Shown piece after piece: positions 45,736-56,800 of a stretch of 64,000 bases of DNA. A program made the translations under genes and the position numbers. Numbering within the stretch: the first letter of the stretch is position 1; each line of letters starts with the position of its first letter. Source of the DNA: Karstenula rhodostoma CBS 690.94 (taxonomy: Eukaryota > Ascomycota > Dothideomycetes > Pleosporales > Didymosphaeriaceae); assembly GCA_010093485.1 (NCBI GenBank), contig MU001501.1, positions 513,052-577,051 of the forward strand, read 5' to 3'. Under the pieces are notes generated by a model that worked only from the letters and a program-made list of their open reading frames with translations, did not search any database and was not told the origin of the DNA.

Positions 45736-47040
45736 ATGAAAGCTCAGGCTGAGAGAAGCGCCGGCAATGGCGAGGTCGCCAGTTGCGTCGCAAATCTCAT
45801 ACACGCGTTTACAGATGGATTGAACGTTTTCAAGCGAGTGAGGGAACGGCGCAGGAAGAGGAAGAGCAAGCACAAGGAGCGAGAGTCGGGTGCGCCATCG
45901 GATCCGGAGCTGCAATTGAGCAACTCTTTGAGGAAGGGGCCTGTGGAGCTGCGGGACAAGTACGAGAGTTGTTATGGGGACAAAGGCGAGAAGTTTGCAA
46001 AGGGCGACGGTAAGTGCTTCTCGTACTACCTGCCATTCGGTGGCTGCCTAGCGCGCAATAGAATCGTGCTGATCAAGGCAGCAATTGCACATGCATCACT
46101 TGTGGAGACGTTGATCAAGTTCAATACTGGCCTAGTGAGCATCATTGCGACCTTTTTGAAACAGGACTCCAAGAGCAGTGGTCTGCAGCTCGACTACAAA
46201 TCACTGACCAGTCTATCCGATATCTCCCGACGAGAGGCAGTCGACAGCTTGGCTCAACTGCATCAGCGGCTGAGCCAGTCGCAACTGCAATTGCATCGAA
46301 GGCCAGAGTCGAGGAGCGACCCCGAGAAGAAGAAGCGCAGCAGCTCAAGGCAGCGCTCACAGGGTCCGACGGTGACGCGCGTGTCAGTCAAATCTGCTGG
46401 AAGTTCAAAGCAGACGCAGTTAGCTATGGTGCGACCAAGAAACGCCCGCAAAGGGTCCATGAGCAGTTCCAGCGGTTCGTCGAAAGCACTGTCTACGAGC
46501 GTGACTTCACCTTCACCGTACACGACGCCTCCAAGATCACCACCGCTGCCGGAGTACTCTGCCAACGATCCTTTCCCGCCGCCCAAGACTCCAGCAACCA
46601 AGAGCAGCAGCGCAGCATCCAAGAAGTTGGTGCTCTCATTTGACACTGCATGGCCAACGACAACGCCGCAACCCAAAGCCACCAAAGCTCCGCCGTTGAC
46701 CATCTCGCTGCCAACACCTCCGGAGTACTTCGCCATGAAAAACCTGCCGCCTCACCTCCCCCTGCCATCCTCCCTGCCATTCTCCAAAGCGCACCACAAC
46801 ATCCCTAGGCGACGCGCCGACAAGCCCACACCGTCGAACTATACATTTGCTTCCGACAGCACCAAACTGGGCGAGATCCCACAGCGCAACTGGACCGTGC
46901 CGTTCAACTACGAAGAGGCTGAGCAGTTGAATGCCGAAGCTGCTGTGAAGGGGCACCCGGTCACGAAGGCTCCCGCTGACCAGAAGACAAAGACGAGGAA
47001 GGGCCTGCGTAGCTTGTTCAAGAAGGGACAGGCTGCTTGA
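45736..47040 (+). CDS. Conserved fungal protein of unknown function
   Basis: No enzymatic domain recognised. The N-terminal 150 residues look conserved and helical: CVANLIHAFTDGLNVFKR, a Lys/Arg-rich stretch, then IAHASLVETLIKFNTGLVSI. The rest is Ser/Pro/Lys-rich and probably disordered, ending in a basic tail. The frame is open through 46010-46081, but these 72 bases start GTAAGT and end CAG with a CTGAT branch site. Removing them restores GDAIAHASL, which is how I recall this family. I therefore prefer exons 45736..46009 and 46082..47040 (410 residues) over the unspliced 434. The Lys/Arg-rich stretch could be a nuclear signal. Role unknown. Confidence 0.75.
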   Translation: MKAQAERSAGNGEVASCVANLIHAFTDGLNVFKRVRERRRKRKSKHKERESGAPSDPELQLSNSLRKGPVELRDKYESCYGDKGEKFAKGDGKCFSYYLPFGGCLARNRIVLIKAAIAHASLVETLIKFNTGLVSIIATFLKQDSKSSGLQLDYKSLTSLSDISRREAVDSLAQLHQRLSQSQLQLHRRPESRSDPEKKKRSSSRQRSQGPTVTRVSVKSAGSSKQTQLAMVRPRNARKGSMSSSSGSSKALSTSVTSPSPYTTPPRSPPLPEYSANDPFPPPKTPATKSSSAASKKLVLSFDTAWPTTTPQPKATKAPPLTISLPTPPEYFAMKNLPPHLPLPSSLPFSKAHHNIPRRRADKPTPSNYTFASDSTKLGEIPQRNWTVPFNYEEAEQLNAEAAVKGHPVTKAPADQKTKTRKGLRSLFKKGQAA

Positions 47041-47606
47041 AGAGAAGGGTGTAATTGTTGATTTCGTTTTTGGTGGCATAGGTTTACGGGTGTATTTTGC
47101 TTCACGACGACGACAATGGTGACGACGAGACGACGATTTACGACTTTCTTTCTCTATCGAGCGTATACCCTTTCTTTTCAGCGAGCGTGGAGTTTGGGCT
47201 TTTTATTGATGGATTTCATTGGTCGCTTACTGGTTGCACTGTGGATTTGTTTTGTTTACTGTAGTGTTTATGAGTACTGCCTTCTAGCGTGATTATCAAC
47301 AAGTTGACCGACAAGCTCTTGAAGTGCCATTCAGCACCTGGATGATGTGAAATGTATGCATAGCCATGCTGGCACCACTCTCCCGCGAGTCATGCTTTGG
47401 AGTGCTATCGATAAAGCTGCGAGCTGATCCCTGTCGCTATCGTCATCCTCTCACGCCCAATGTTTGGCTGCGCAAACTCCCATGGCCTGATTCCACCGCG
47501 GCTCTATTATCAGTCTGCCTTGACCGTGGCTCTGCCTTGAAGTGTCTGAGATACTACTAGTTTGCTCACTGGAACCGCATCTTGCTGCCTAGGCACTCGC
47601 TCAAAC
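47041..47606. other. Intergenic, 566 bp
   Basis: Poly-pyrimidine patches around 47140-47180; promoter of the flavoprotein gene. Nothing else recognised. Confidence 0.55.
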
Positions 47607-49395
47607 ATGCGTCTCACGACCGCCGCTCTTCCGCTTTTGAGCTCCACCGCCGCAGCTCTCCGCAGTAGCGGCAATGGAGAGCTCGCGCAAGCTGCGATAG
47701 CACCCAAACGCGTCGCTATAATTGGTAATGGAGTGCTCGACTCTAACACTGTTCAACACTAATGATTTCCAGGCGCCGGCGCCGCAGGCTCATCCGCTGC
47801 TTACCACCTCGCACAATTCGCCCGAGACTCTGGGATACCACTGCAGATTAACGTATTCGAACGCGATTGGCACATCGGTGGCCGCTCCACTACAATAAAT
47901 CCCTGGTCTGACCCTGAACAATCCATCGAACTTGGCGCATCTATCTTCGTCGATGTAAACCACATTCTCGTAAACGCGACTAAGGCGTTCAATCTGTCCA
48001 CAAACGACCGCGAGAACGTCTTTGCGAATACTCCAGAAGTGGGAATATGGAACGGGAAAGAAATTGTCTTCACAATGAACGAAGGAGGATGGTGGGACTT
48101 GGCCAAGCTGTTCTGGAGATATGGATATGCGCCCGTCAAGGCCAATAAACTGATGCGGGAGACCGTGGGCAAGTTCCTGCAGATGTATGAGCGGCCCCTT
48201 TTCCCATGGAAGAACTTGAGCGACGTGGTGCAGCTCGTGGGCTTGACCGAAGCGACGGGTCTCACGGGCGAGCAATACATGCTGAACAAGGGCATTTCGC
48301 CCAAGTTTGCGAACGAGATCGTTCAGGCGAGCACGCGCGTCAACTACGCTTCGAATCTAGGCACGATTCATGGTGTCGAGGCTATGGTTTGCCTCGCCAC
48401 GAACGGGGCCATGTCGATTGCGGGGGGCAACTGGCGCATCTTCGAGCACATGTTGAGCTCGTCCGACGCCATCTCCACGCATCTAAATCATACCATCACC
48501 CAAATATCGAAGCAGTTGGACGGGACCTACAACTTAACATCCATCGCCGGACGAGTCTCGAGCTTCGATGAAGTCATCTTGGCTGCACCGCTCCAATTCT
48601 CCAACCTTGTCATCGATCCAGCACCGGAGCACACCCCCGATGAGATTCCCTACGTCAAGTTGCACGTCACACATTTTGCGACGCCTCATAAGCTGGACCC
48701 GACAGCTTTCGGATTGGCGGCCGACAAGCAGGTACCCGAGTACGTGCTCACAACACTGCAAGCCGATGAAGAGTATGGCTCTAAACCGTGAGTGCCCACC
48801 CCCTACCATCCCAAAGATTCCAGCTATCCAAAGACAGACCCCACTAACGACTCCCCAGCAACGTCGGTCGCGCCGGCTTCTTCAGCATCTCCATCGTCAG
48901 CACCGGCATAAACATCCACGCCTCCTCCCCACGTCTCGAATACATCTACAAGATCTTCTCGCCCCAGTCTATCTCCCACCAGTTCCTCTCCCGCGTACTC
49001 GGTCTGCCGGTCTCGAAAGAAGAAGCCGAGAACGGCGACGTCGACGGCACGGTTAGTTGGATCAACCACTGGGACGTCCATTCCTATCCGTATGAATATC
49101 CCCGCGTGACGTTTGACGAGATCAAGCTGGATGAGGGACTGTGGTATACGAGCAGTATTGAGAGTTTTGTTAGCACGAGTAAGTCATGCTTTGTTTGCGT
49201 CTGGGGAAGGGTTCTCTCGCGTGGGATATGCGTGCTGACATCGGTACAGTGGAGACGAGTGCGCTCGCGGGGAAGAACGTGGCGCAGCTTGTTGTTAATG
49301 GGTGGGATAAGAGGGATGAAGAGGGCGCGGGTGGGAAGACGTGGGAGGTTGAGCCTTTGGATAATGCGCAGAGGCCGATTAGAGATGATTTGTGA
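47607..49395 (+). CDS. Prenylcysteine oxidase/lyase-like flavoprotein
   Basis: FAD-dependent thioether oxidase that breaks down prenylcysteine released from prenylated proteins; usually lysosomal/vacuolar or secreted. Exons 47607..47724, 47773..48787, 48859..49178 and 49250..49395 (introns 48, 71 and 71 nt) are in phase (532 residues). The N-terminus MRLTTAALPLLSSTAAAL looks like a signal peptide. Intron 1 splits the dinucleotide-binding motif; the joined form is VAIIGAGAAGSSAAYHL. FERDWHIGGRS and IELGASIFVD follow, as in PCYOX1. Later blocks include WRYGYAPVKANKL, IHGVEAMVCLATNGAMSI and LWYTSSIESFVST. Several N-glycosylation sites fit a lumenal protein. Length agrees with the family (about 500). 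Confidence 0.9.
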
Positions 49396-50277
49396 GCGTG
49401 CGTTGGGCTGGTATTCTAAACGAAACAAAAAAGATGCGTTTTTTGGACATGTGGCAGACATGGCGTTGCGATCGTGAAGGACGTTTTCAAAAACCCTTTC
49501 ACCCGGTAGTTGAGCCCCTCGATTGGGGTGGCAGGAACACCACACCACACCACACCACCCCTCTCTACGCTGTTAAATGCATCCATCTCCCAAATCCCTT
49601 GGTTGCTGGGTGCCTTGTCAACGGGCTCGGATATGCACGGTTCAGGAGACTGTGCATCGACTTCTTGGATACCACAGAAAGCTGTTGTTGTTTTTCTACA
49701 GCGCCGAAAGGGAACTTGGGGTGTGGTAGTGACATGTATGCATCAGAACTGGGTTATTTCTGCGTTTCTAACGAGGGAAATTATCTCGGTGTTTAGTGCG
49801 TAGATTGGGTGGGGATGTTCGTGGGTAGTAGGATGTGGTTTGGTGGTCGGAGTTTCGATGGGTGATCATGGGGTGATTTGTTCTGTGGCGATGACTGCGA
49901 TTTCGACGTGGTATTGTATCGTGGTTGGGTTTGACTGTTGAGTAGAGCTGCTGTGGAGCTGTAGTTGGTTTACGTAGCTAGGTGGGTTTGTTGAAGTAGG
50001 TCCGGGATTGGGTGTGGGCAGTAACGATGATGTGAAGGAGGGTCTAACGTGGTTTCATGTGTCGTGTAATAGCAGAGCTAAGAGGTACCGTGAAGTATTT
50101 GCCTGTGTAGTCGACTGTCGACTCTTCGCGCGCTTTTGTAGGTTGCGACAAAACGCAGTACAGGAACTCGGTGGGGTGCTAAAACACATATTGCCTGTAT
50201 AGTATAATACATATACGCTTATGAGATACAGTAGCAAAGCAAAAGCTGGAGATAACCGGCCGGTGTAAAAACGTCTC
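49396..50277. other. Convergent intergenic, 882 bp
   Basis: Between the flavoprotein and HET-caspase genes. It has a short CCACA-type microsatellite at about 49541-49558 and carries copy 4 of the dispersed repeat. No gene recognised. Confidence 0.55.
50121..50190 (+). repeat. Dispersed repeat, copy 4
   Basis: CTCTTCGCGCGCTTTTGTAG, GTTGCGACAAAAC, then ACAGGAACTCGGTGGGGTGC and AAAACACA. The second half is shared almost base for base with copy 3. The GC-rich middle (GCCGCGG in the other copies) has become GTTGCGA, C-to-T changes as RIP or deamination would give. Confidence 0.72.
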
Positions 50278-52631
50278 TCAAGGGACGTCCGAATGCAACT
50301 TCTTGGATACACCGTCTCCCCCTGTCGAATCGCCTCGCCTTCGCTTCCCTTGTAGTTGGGCATGCTCCTTGTCCTGCACTCTCATATCACGCTTCTGCCG
50401 TGTCCGTAGGACTAACTTTTTCCAGTGCAATATCGCTAGAACTGTCAATGCTATTGTACCGACGGAAAATGTTTCAGTGGTGCTGTAGCCGACCCATTCA
50501 ATGCTGCGGACTCCAAAGACAGGTCTGTCGCTGAAAGTTTTGGTCAAGGACCTGGCCATAAGTTCAATTTGTTCTCGATGTAGCCATCTGTCGCGCAAGG
50601 CTAGGCGAAGGGTAAGGTGGCCTTGTGCCCATCGACAGAGCGAAGAATTGTTGGGCCTCGCATCCTTCTCATTTCGCTTCAAACGTGCAAGACGGATCTG
50701 ACGCTCGGTGTTTCTTGAGAAAGACCAGAGTTGTGATGGCGTATCGTATCTCCGCTTGTCCAGGACGATCCGTTGATTGAGCTGGAATATCGAGAATGAG
50801 CGATCGCCAGACTCCATGACCAGCTCAACCAAAGCGTCAATCAAGGCTCGGGTAAATGAATAGTCGCCAGGAGAGGCAGTCGTCTGGTCCATTCCGCATG
50901 CGCTCAACAGCTCAAACTGCTTGTGTTCCCGATTGCTCACGGTTTGCTTACTCTTCATACTGTTGCTTGCGTATGTCGTGTCGAGTATGACCAGTATGTC
51001 TGATTCGATGTCGTCTGAATGCAGGGCCTCTTCTGCCTTGGTCCAATTCACGCGAGCCTCCTGCGGAAACCCTTTTTGCTTATGCCAATTCAAGCTGCTG
51101 GTAAATTCGAGGTATCCAAGGTCTTCATAAAAGACACCATGCCCGGAGTAGTATATAATGAGCAGACTATCAGGACTGTCATATTGCTCCACAAAGGTGC
51201 TTAAATGCCGGGTCATCTGTAATTGTGGCTTCGTGTCAACATTGAGTTGAACCATCTCAGTGTGAAAGTTATAACGCTCACGAAAGACAGATTCAAGTTC
51301 TTCGACCTTTCTGAATGTTAGCAAAGTATAATACTTTGTCATCAGTTTGAGTACATTGTATTACCCCAAGAGGGAGTAACTCTCTACCCAAATCATGGAC
51401 CTGGTGCCGCAAGAGCAGTTTGCAGCCGAGGCACCAAATCTGGAAAAGTCAAGTTCAAGCATGGATAGACTTGCCTCTGGGGAAGTTCTGAGATCATCAA
51501 GCTCGTCCGCCCATCTTATCAGCAAGACTGCAACATTCACGTACCCGTCCGGCCTCAAGTTCTTCGCAATCGATTCGTGCCACCATCCCTGCATCTCAGC
51601 GGCACGTCGTTGATCGGATTCCAATGCTGCACCGGCAGGTACATCCGTGACCTCTCCAATCGATTCGACAGCGGCAGTCCCAACACCTGGGTCAGAAGTG
51701 GCGGAAGGCGCAATGGCCGTTCCAGCACCAGATCGATTGTGCAACGAACTTGATAGCGCTTGCTCCAAGCCGGGTGGCATGTCGGACTCTTGGTCATGTT
51801 GGATTTCGCGGAGGAGGCGAATGAAAGCTCTTTTCTTTCCTTCTCCATACAAGAGCGGCATATGTAAATCAAAGAGACCGAATAGGCAGTACGCCGCGTC
51901 TTCGTCTCGCTTAGTTTTGCGCTTGTTCGTCCATGCCATTCTCTCATCAACGCTGAAGCTCGACAATGGATCTCCTTCGAGAGCTCCACGGGCGATTTGC
52001 GTCACTTGTTGAAGTTGATTAATGAGTGACTTCTTGTCGCCGAGCCGCTCGCCTTCTGCTGAGAAGAATTCGACAATCGCAGGAGCTAGTAGCTCCTGGA
52101 GTGTCCAACCTCTGGTAAACCCTGCGCAGATCAACTAGTGCGACATTCAATGGCCGCGGTAACACCTACTGTGATATGTCAGTGCACGGAGTCATGGCGT
52201 CTATGCATGCACTCGACTTACCATCTACTTTGCTGAAAAATGAGTGTGCGTGTGTCGTCGATTTCCGGATCGTGTTCCCGGCCCCACCCCCTGATGGATA
52301 CATCTGCCAGGTAGACATAACACTTGGCTGCATTCTGATACCATCGAAACATGGAATTGATTGCTTCAGATAGCTCAGCGCTACTAGACTTGTCAATGCA
52401 GCAGGTATCGATCCAAAAATACTTCAAGCCATCGTTTGCAGCTTTTTCCACACAAAAACGAATCTTCTGATAACCTGACTTTCCAACTCCCCTGTCGGTT
52501 ATTATATCTTGGTATATGACCTCGTCCGCATCGGCTCCCCAGGTATGTGATAAAATCGCGTAAGCGGGAATGTCGCCATAGATTTCAGCAAACTTGACGC
52601 CACCATCGCTTTGGAGCTGCAAGAGACGCAT
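50278..52631 (-). CDS. HET-domain / caspase-like (C14) fusion with a C-terminal membrane segment; catalytic Cys replaced
   Basis: Candidate regulator of fungal cell death. The N-terminus MRLLQLQSDGGVKFAEIYGD, AYAILSHTWG and YFWIDTCCIDK is a HET domain, continued downstream by FTRGWTLQELLAP. After a linker, the last exon (51310..50278) carries a caspase-like domain: SLLIIYYSGHG with the catalytic His (codon 51139-51141), then ILVILDTTYASN. In the related fungal family I recall, this place reads DTCFASN, so the nucleophile Cys is Thr here (codon ACA, 50974-50976). LLSACGMDQTTASPGDYSF follows as in that family. A hydrophobic segment near 50420-50480 and a basic tail end the protein. Intron 51311..51364 is clean. 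The first junction is not: the obvious splice (52222 to 52121) is out of phase by one. Treating 52233..52287 as an extra intron (11-nt exon between) gives a full 714-residue frame but loses the conserved SRW. Confidence 0.72.
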
Positions 52632-53872
52632 AAAAACGAAGCCTTATGTCCTGTACTGCGGGGTTTAGGACCTTGGGTATGTTGCTTGACGCTTCCAGCT
52701 GTGAGGGTGTACACGCATGTGTGTTGGAGGTCGTAAATGGGGCCGTGTAAGCGACGCGACCTAGGACCGGCCCGAAGCGAGGACTCGCATGGCTTGGATA
52801 GTTGACCAGGATTATGGGATCACGTGGACAGATGAAAGCCTACGTGTCTAAGGCCCTACACCCTCCCAGAAAGTACGGGTGCCTAGCGCGTCTAGGGGGA
52901 TCAGACATTCGAGTGATATTTTACAAGAGCAAACCTAGACGCGGTAGGTACTCGTACTTTCTGGGAGGGTGCAGTGTTCTGCACCTCAGGTGCTCACAGC
53001 TGGATGCGGTGTTTAGTTATTAGCGTCATATTCAGACAGTACTTCCACCGCGAAGATTTCATCAGTCAAGTTCAACCCATTTCGCCATCCATCCCAACGA
53101 CGTCGCAAAATACGACTGCTCCGATCGTGTCTCGCGAGTATGCACTACGGGCCGCTCGGTGACTCTTAAAAGCCTTCGCATGCGACCCGATATCAGCATT
53201 GGCGAAATTGTGAGAACTCACACGGCAGCATGGCCTTCTCCCGGACTAGCGTGCGCCAACAGGACGGTTCTTGATACTCGATATGGTCAGGCGGTTGGTC
53301 TCTGTCCGGATAAGTCGCGAGGCAGGAACTCAGCCTTGCGTTGAAACTGGGAGCTGAACTCTCCACATGATTGCTTCATCTTCAAAAAAGGAAAAAATTG
53401 GCGAACCAGATTTACAGTCAGCTCATGTCACGGTACATGAACTTTGAGCCCCCAGTCGTTCGCGCAATGGATTGCAGTTTCATGCAAGGCTCGGATCAGC
53501 CTTGCAGTGCACCCTGACCATCAGCAGCCACCATGAACCACAGAGAAGCAGTGATCTTCGACTTTTATATTGCTTTCTCCATGAGGCGCATGAGTAAAAC
53601 CATGATTGGCGGTTCCAGACGGTGGCTACGTGTTGCCTACTTTACCTGGATGCGCTAAGCGCTACTTCGTATGCCGAGTCTACATGCCGTCGAGCTGAAC
53701 CAGCAGAGCCTCAAGTGTGTTGGGGGTGATATAATGCCATTTATCACCTCACCCTGGTCTCGCATTATCACCTATACCCATACACACTCTTATTTCCAAC
53801 GTCATCCTCACTCTTAGATGAATCGCCCTGGTCGACCAATCTTGGTTTCATCCTACCTACCTACTGTTCGTC
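52632..53872. other. Divergent spacer between two HET genes, 1.24 kb
   Basis: Shared upstream region of the HET-caspase and large HET genes. Contains the 113-bp inverted-repeat element (52859-52971) about 230 bases from the HET-caspase start. Short ORFs only. A CTACCTACCTACTG leader sits just upstream of the ATG at 53873. Confidence 0.6.
52859..52971. mobile_element. Foldback/MITE-like element, 113 bp, 38-bp terminal inverted repeats
   Basis: Left arm 52859..52896 and right arm 52934..52971 are inverted copies with about 34 matches in 38, both starting CACCCTCCCAGAAAGTACG from the outside. The centre is a 37-base AT-rich loop. No coding capacity and no clear target duplication. Its position in a divergent promoter may matter for expression of either HET gene. 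Confidence 0.72.
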
Positions 53873-56800
53873 ATGAACAATGCGCCCCAGAAGCACGGTT
53901 ACAGCCTTGTCGATGACGAGAGCTTCAGCCAACGAAAGAGACACAAAGGCCCGGAACTGCTTGACTTCGAACATTTGACGGATGTTACGAAGCACGTATA
54001 CAGCGCTTTACCACCCGAAAGGAAACGCATCAGGCTTCTGCGCCTATTTGCCGGCGTTCTAGAGAATCCACAGATCAACTGTGAGATGTTCGAAGCTGAG
54101 TTCGATGGCAATGGCATATTAAGGCATGTCGGAAACGACGGTCCAACTAGCGCAAGGGTCAAAAAGATATTGAATCGCGCCAGCATCGTGGATACGTTAA
54201 AGAACCTCTTCCCTGAAATGGATGTTACAAAAAGCCAATTCCTCGACAACCTTGATCAGAACTTGAAAAGAATCGAACTCAGCGAATTTCCGGTACTGGG
54301 AGATGCGATGAAGGACACTGTCATACCTCATCTCGAGTCGCATAGCAACGATGTACTTGATAAGACTAAGCTCAGAAAAGTACTTTCAAATACTACGCTC
54401 AAGGACATCGTTGACACCAACAAGTTGAAGGAGGCCTTGAGAAGGCATGAGCGAGACTCAACTCAGGATTCTAACTTTGAAACAGTGCTGAATGGAGTCA
54501 AGTTGGATGAGGTCTTGAAAAAGTCCCGACTCGGAAGGAAAGAGCCGTATCATGCACTTTCCTGGAGGTGGGGAGACGAGGACGATGGAAAGTATGCCAT
54601 CATGATCAAAAGAGACGGCAATCTTTTCAAGAAACGCGTATCGAGAACTCTAGGTCTTGCCTTGAAATATCTTCGTCTAAAACAAGATCGCGTTCTCTGG
54701 ATTGACGCCATCTGTATTGATCAGAAGAACCTGGAGGAGCGCAGCTTTCAAGTCTCTTTGATGTCCCTTGTCTACACCGGTGCGAAAGAGATATGTGTCT
54801 GGCTCGGTGAGGACGGCGATGACAGCTCCCAGGCAATCCAGTTCGTGAAGGACGAGATCAGCCAGCTCAAAGACTTCGACAAGCTCTGTATCGATAAGCA
54901 GCATGCACCTAAATGGAAAGCTCTCCTAGTGCTAATGCAACGACCTTGGTTTTCGAGACGCTGGGTATGTAGGAAGGAGTTTACATACAAGTGAGCAACT
55001 TTAACTGATATGCAGGTAGTGCAAGAAATAGCACTAGCAGAAAGAGCGCAAGTATATTGCGGTCACGATCAGATCCCCTGGGTTGATCTGGCGATTGCCG
55101 TGGAGCTTTTTGTGGAGGTCGAGACGGCGACACATCGTCTGTCCGAGCTCATGAAGAAAGACGATGTGATCCCATACTTGTTCGAACACGTCTCTGAGCT
55201 CGGTGCAAGTGTTCTTGTGAACGCAACGGCGAGAATCTTTCGCGGACACAAAGGAGGTGGCTATGGACCCAACATTGGCGGCAGTAATGAGGATGCTGCC
55301 GCCGAGGGAAGCTCACTAACAGAAGACTTCACCAGAAGACGACATTCCAAGAAAAACCAAGTCCGTCGAAGTCTTCTCAGTCTAGAGTATCTGGTTACGT
55401 CGCTCTCAATCTTCGACTGTGGGCGCCCTCACGACTCCATATATGCTCTTATAGCTATAGCACGAGATGCTGCTCCTCATCCCCCATCATCGCTGACTCG
55501 ACGCACGAAAGAAGCTCTGATAGCTGAAGTTTTCTCGGACGCAATCGAACAAAAGCCATATCCACTTGACTACAATAGTCCATATCCAGACGTGTGTAAG
55601 GACTTCCTACAGTTCTGTATCACTGGTGCAGCCAAGGCAGATAAGGTTCAGGCGTTAGACATCTTATGCCGACCATGGGCCAAAGACTGGCGGCCAAAGG
55701 AATACATCGTTGCACCTGAAGAGAAGTCTACAGAGAAGATCGGAGAGCCTGAGGAGAAAATACAGCCAATACTCAAGCACGAAGGCGGATGGTGGTGGAA
55801 AGAAAATAGCGACACAACCAAGACGCCTGATGACCGCAACATGACGAAATATTTTGAAGGAGTGGAACCGTATATTCCAGTAACTTATCAAGGCGCGAAG
55901 GAGGCGGAAGAAGATGGCGTGCGTATTCCCGCCACCCAAAGATGGTTTCCAAAGGGAGTAAAAACCAAAGAGGAGAAGAAAAAGAAGCGGGAAGACGGCG
56001 GTCGCAAGGATCGCAAACCTAAGGTCTTTGAGCCACAAGATATTGACGATCTGTGCTTACCCTCGTGGGTCGCGACCATAGCTGGAGCGGCGTTTGACAT
56101 ATTTCCCCATCCAGGTATGGACATGGTCAAGATGGGGCGAAAGAATGCAGATCCACTTGTGGGGACGCCACAGGACGGTCGTCGGAATTACAACGCCTGT
56201 CAGCTCTGGGGAGTCGATGTCAAAGAAATCAAGTTCCGTAGACGAGCTCGTCTCGGACATTACAGTCTCTATGTCAAGGGTTTCCGCTTCGATCAAGTTG
56301 AAGAAGTATCACATGTTTCCCAAGCGGGCACGATTCCATCCGCCTGGCTTGACCTAGCGAAATGGTCCAAGGCAAGAAGGACCAGAGGACCGTGGGATGA
56401 CCCTGGTGACCCGCCGGATGACTTCTGGCGCACCCTTGTTGCGGACCGAGGTATGCATAATCAGAACCCACCTTACTACTACATGCGAGCATGTAAGGAG
56501 ACAATCATGAAAGGAGGTCTACGTGGCAATGCAGTCAATACATCTGCATTAATCTACAACGAGCGGAATTCTATTGTGGCAGAGTTCTGCAGACGTGTCC
56601 AGGCAGTGATCTGGAATCGAGCTTTGATTCGCACTAAAGGAGGTAAGCTAGGCCTCGCCTCGGATGGTGTGAGGAAAGGAGACTGGGTGTGTCTCATTTA
56701 TGGCTGCACAGTCCCCGTCATCCTGCGAAAGCAGGACGGGCTCAAAACCCAGCAGGAGTATGACAGGGAAAAGTATGAGGACTGCATAGAAGCGTTAAGG

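Noticed and set aside
49541..49558. Short CCACA repeats as a CRISPR-like or minisatellite array
   Set aside because: Only a few contiguous units, no spacers; a simple microsatellite in a eukaryote.
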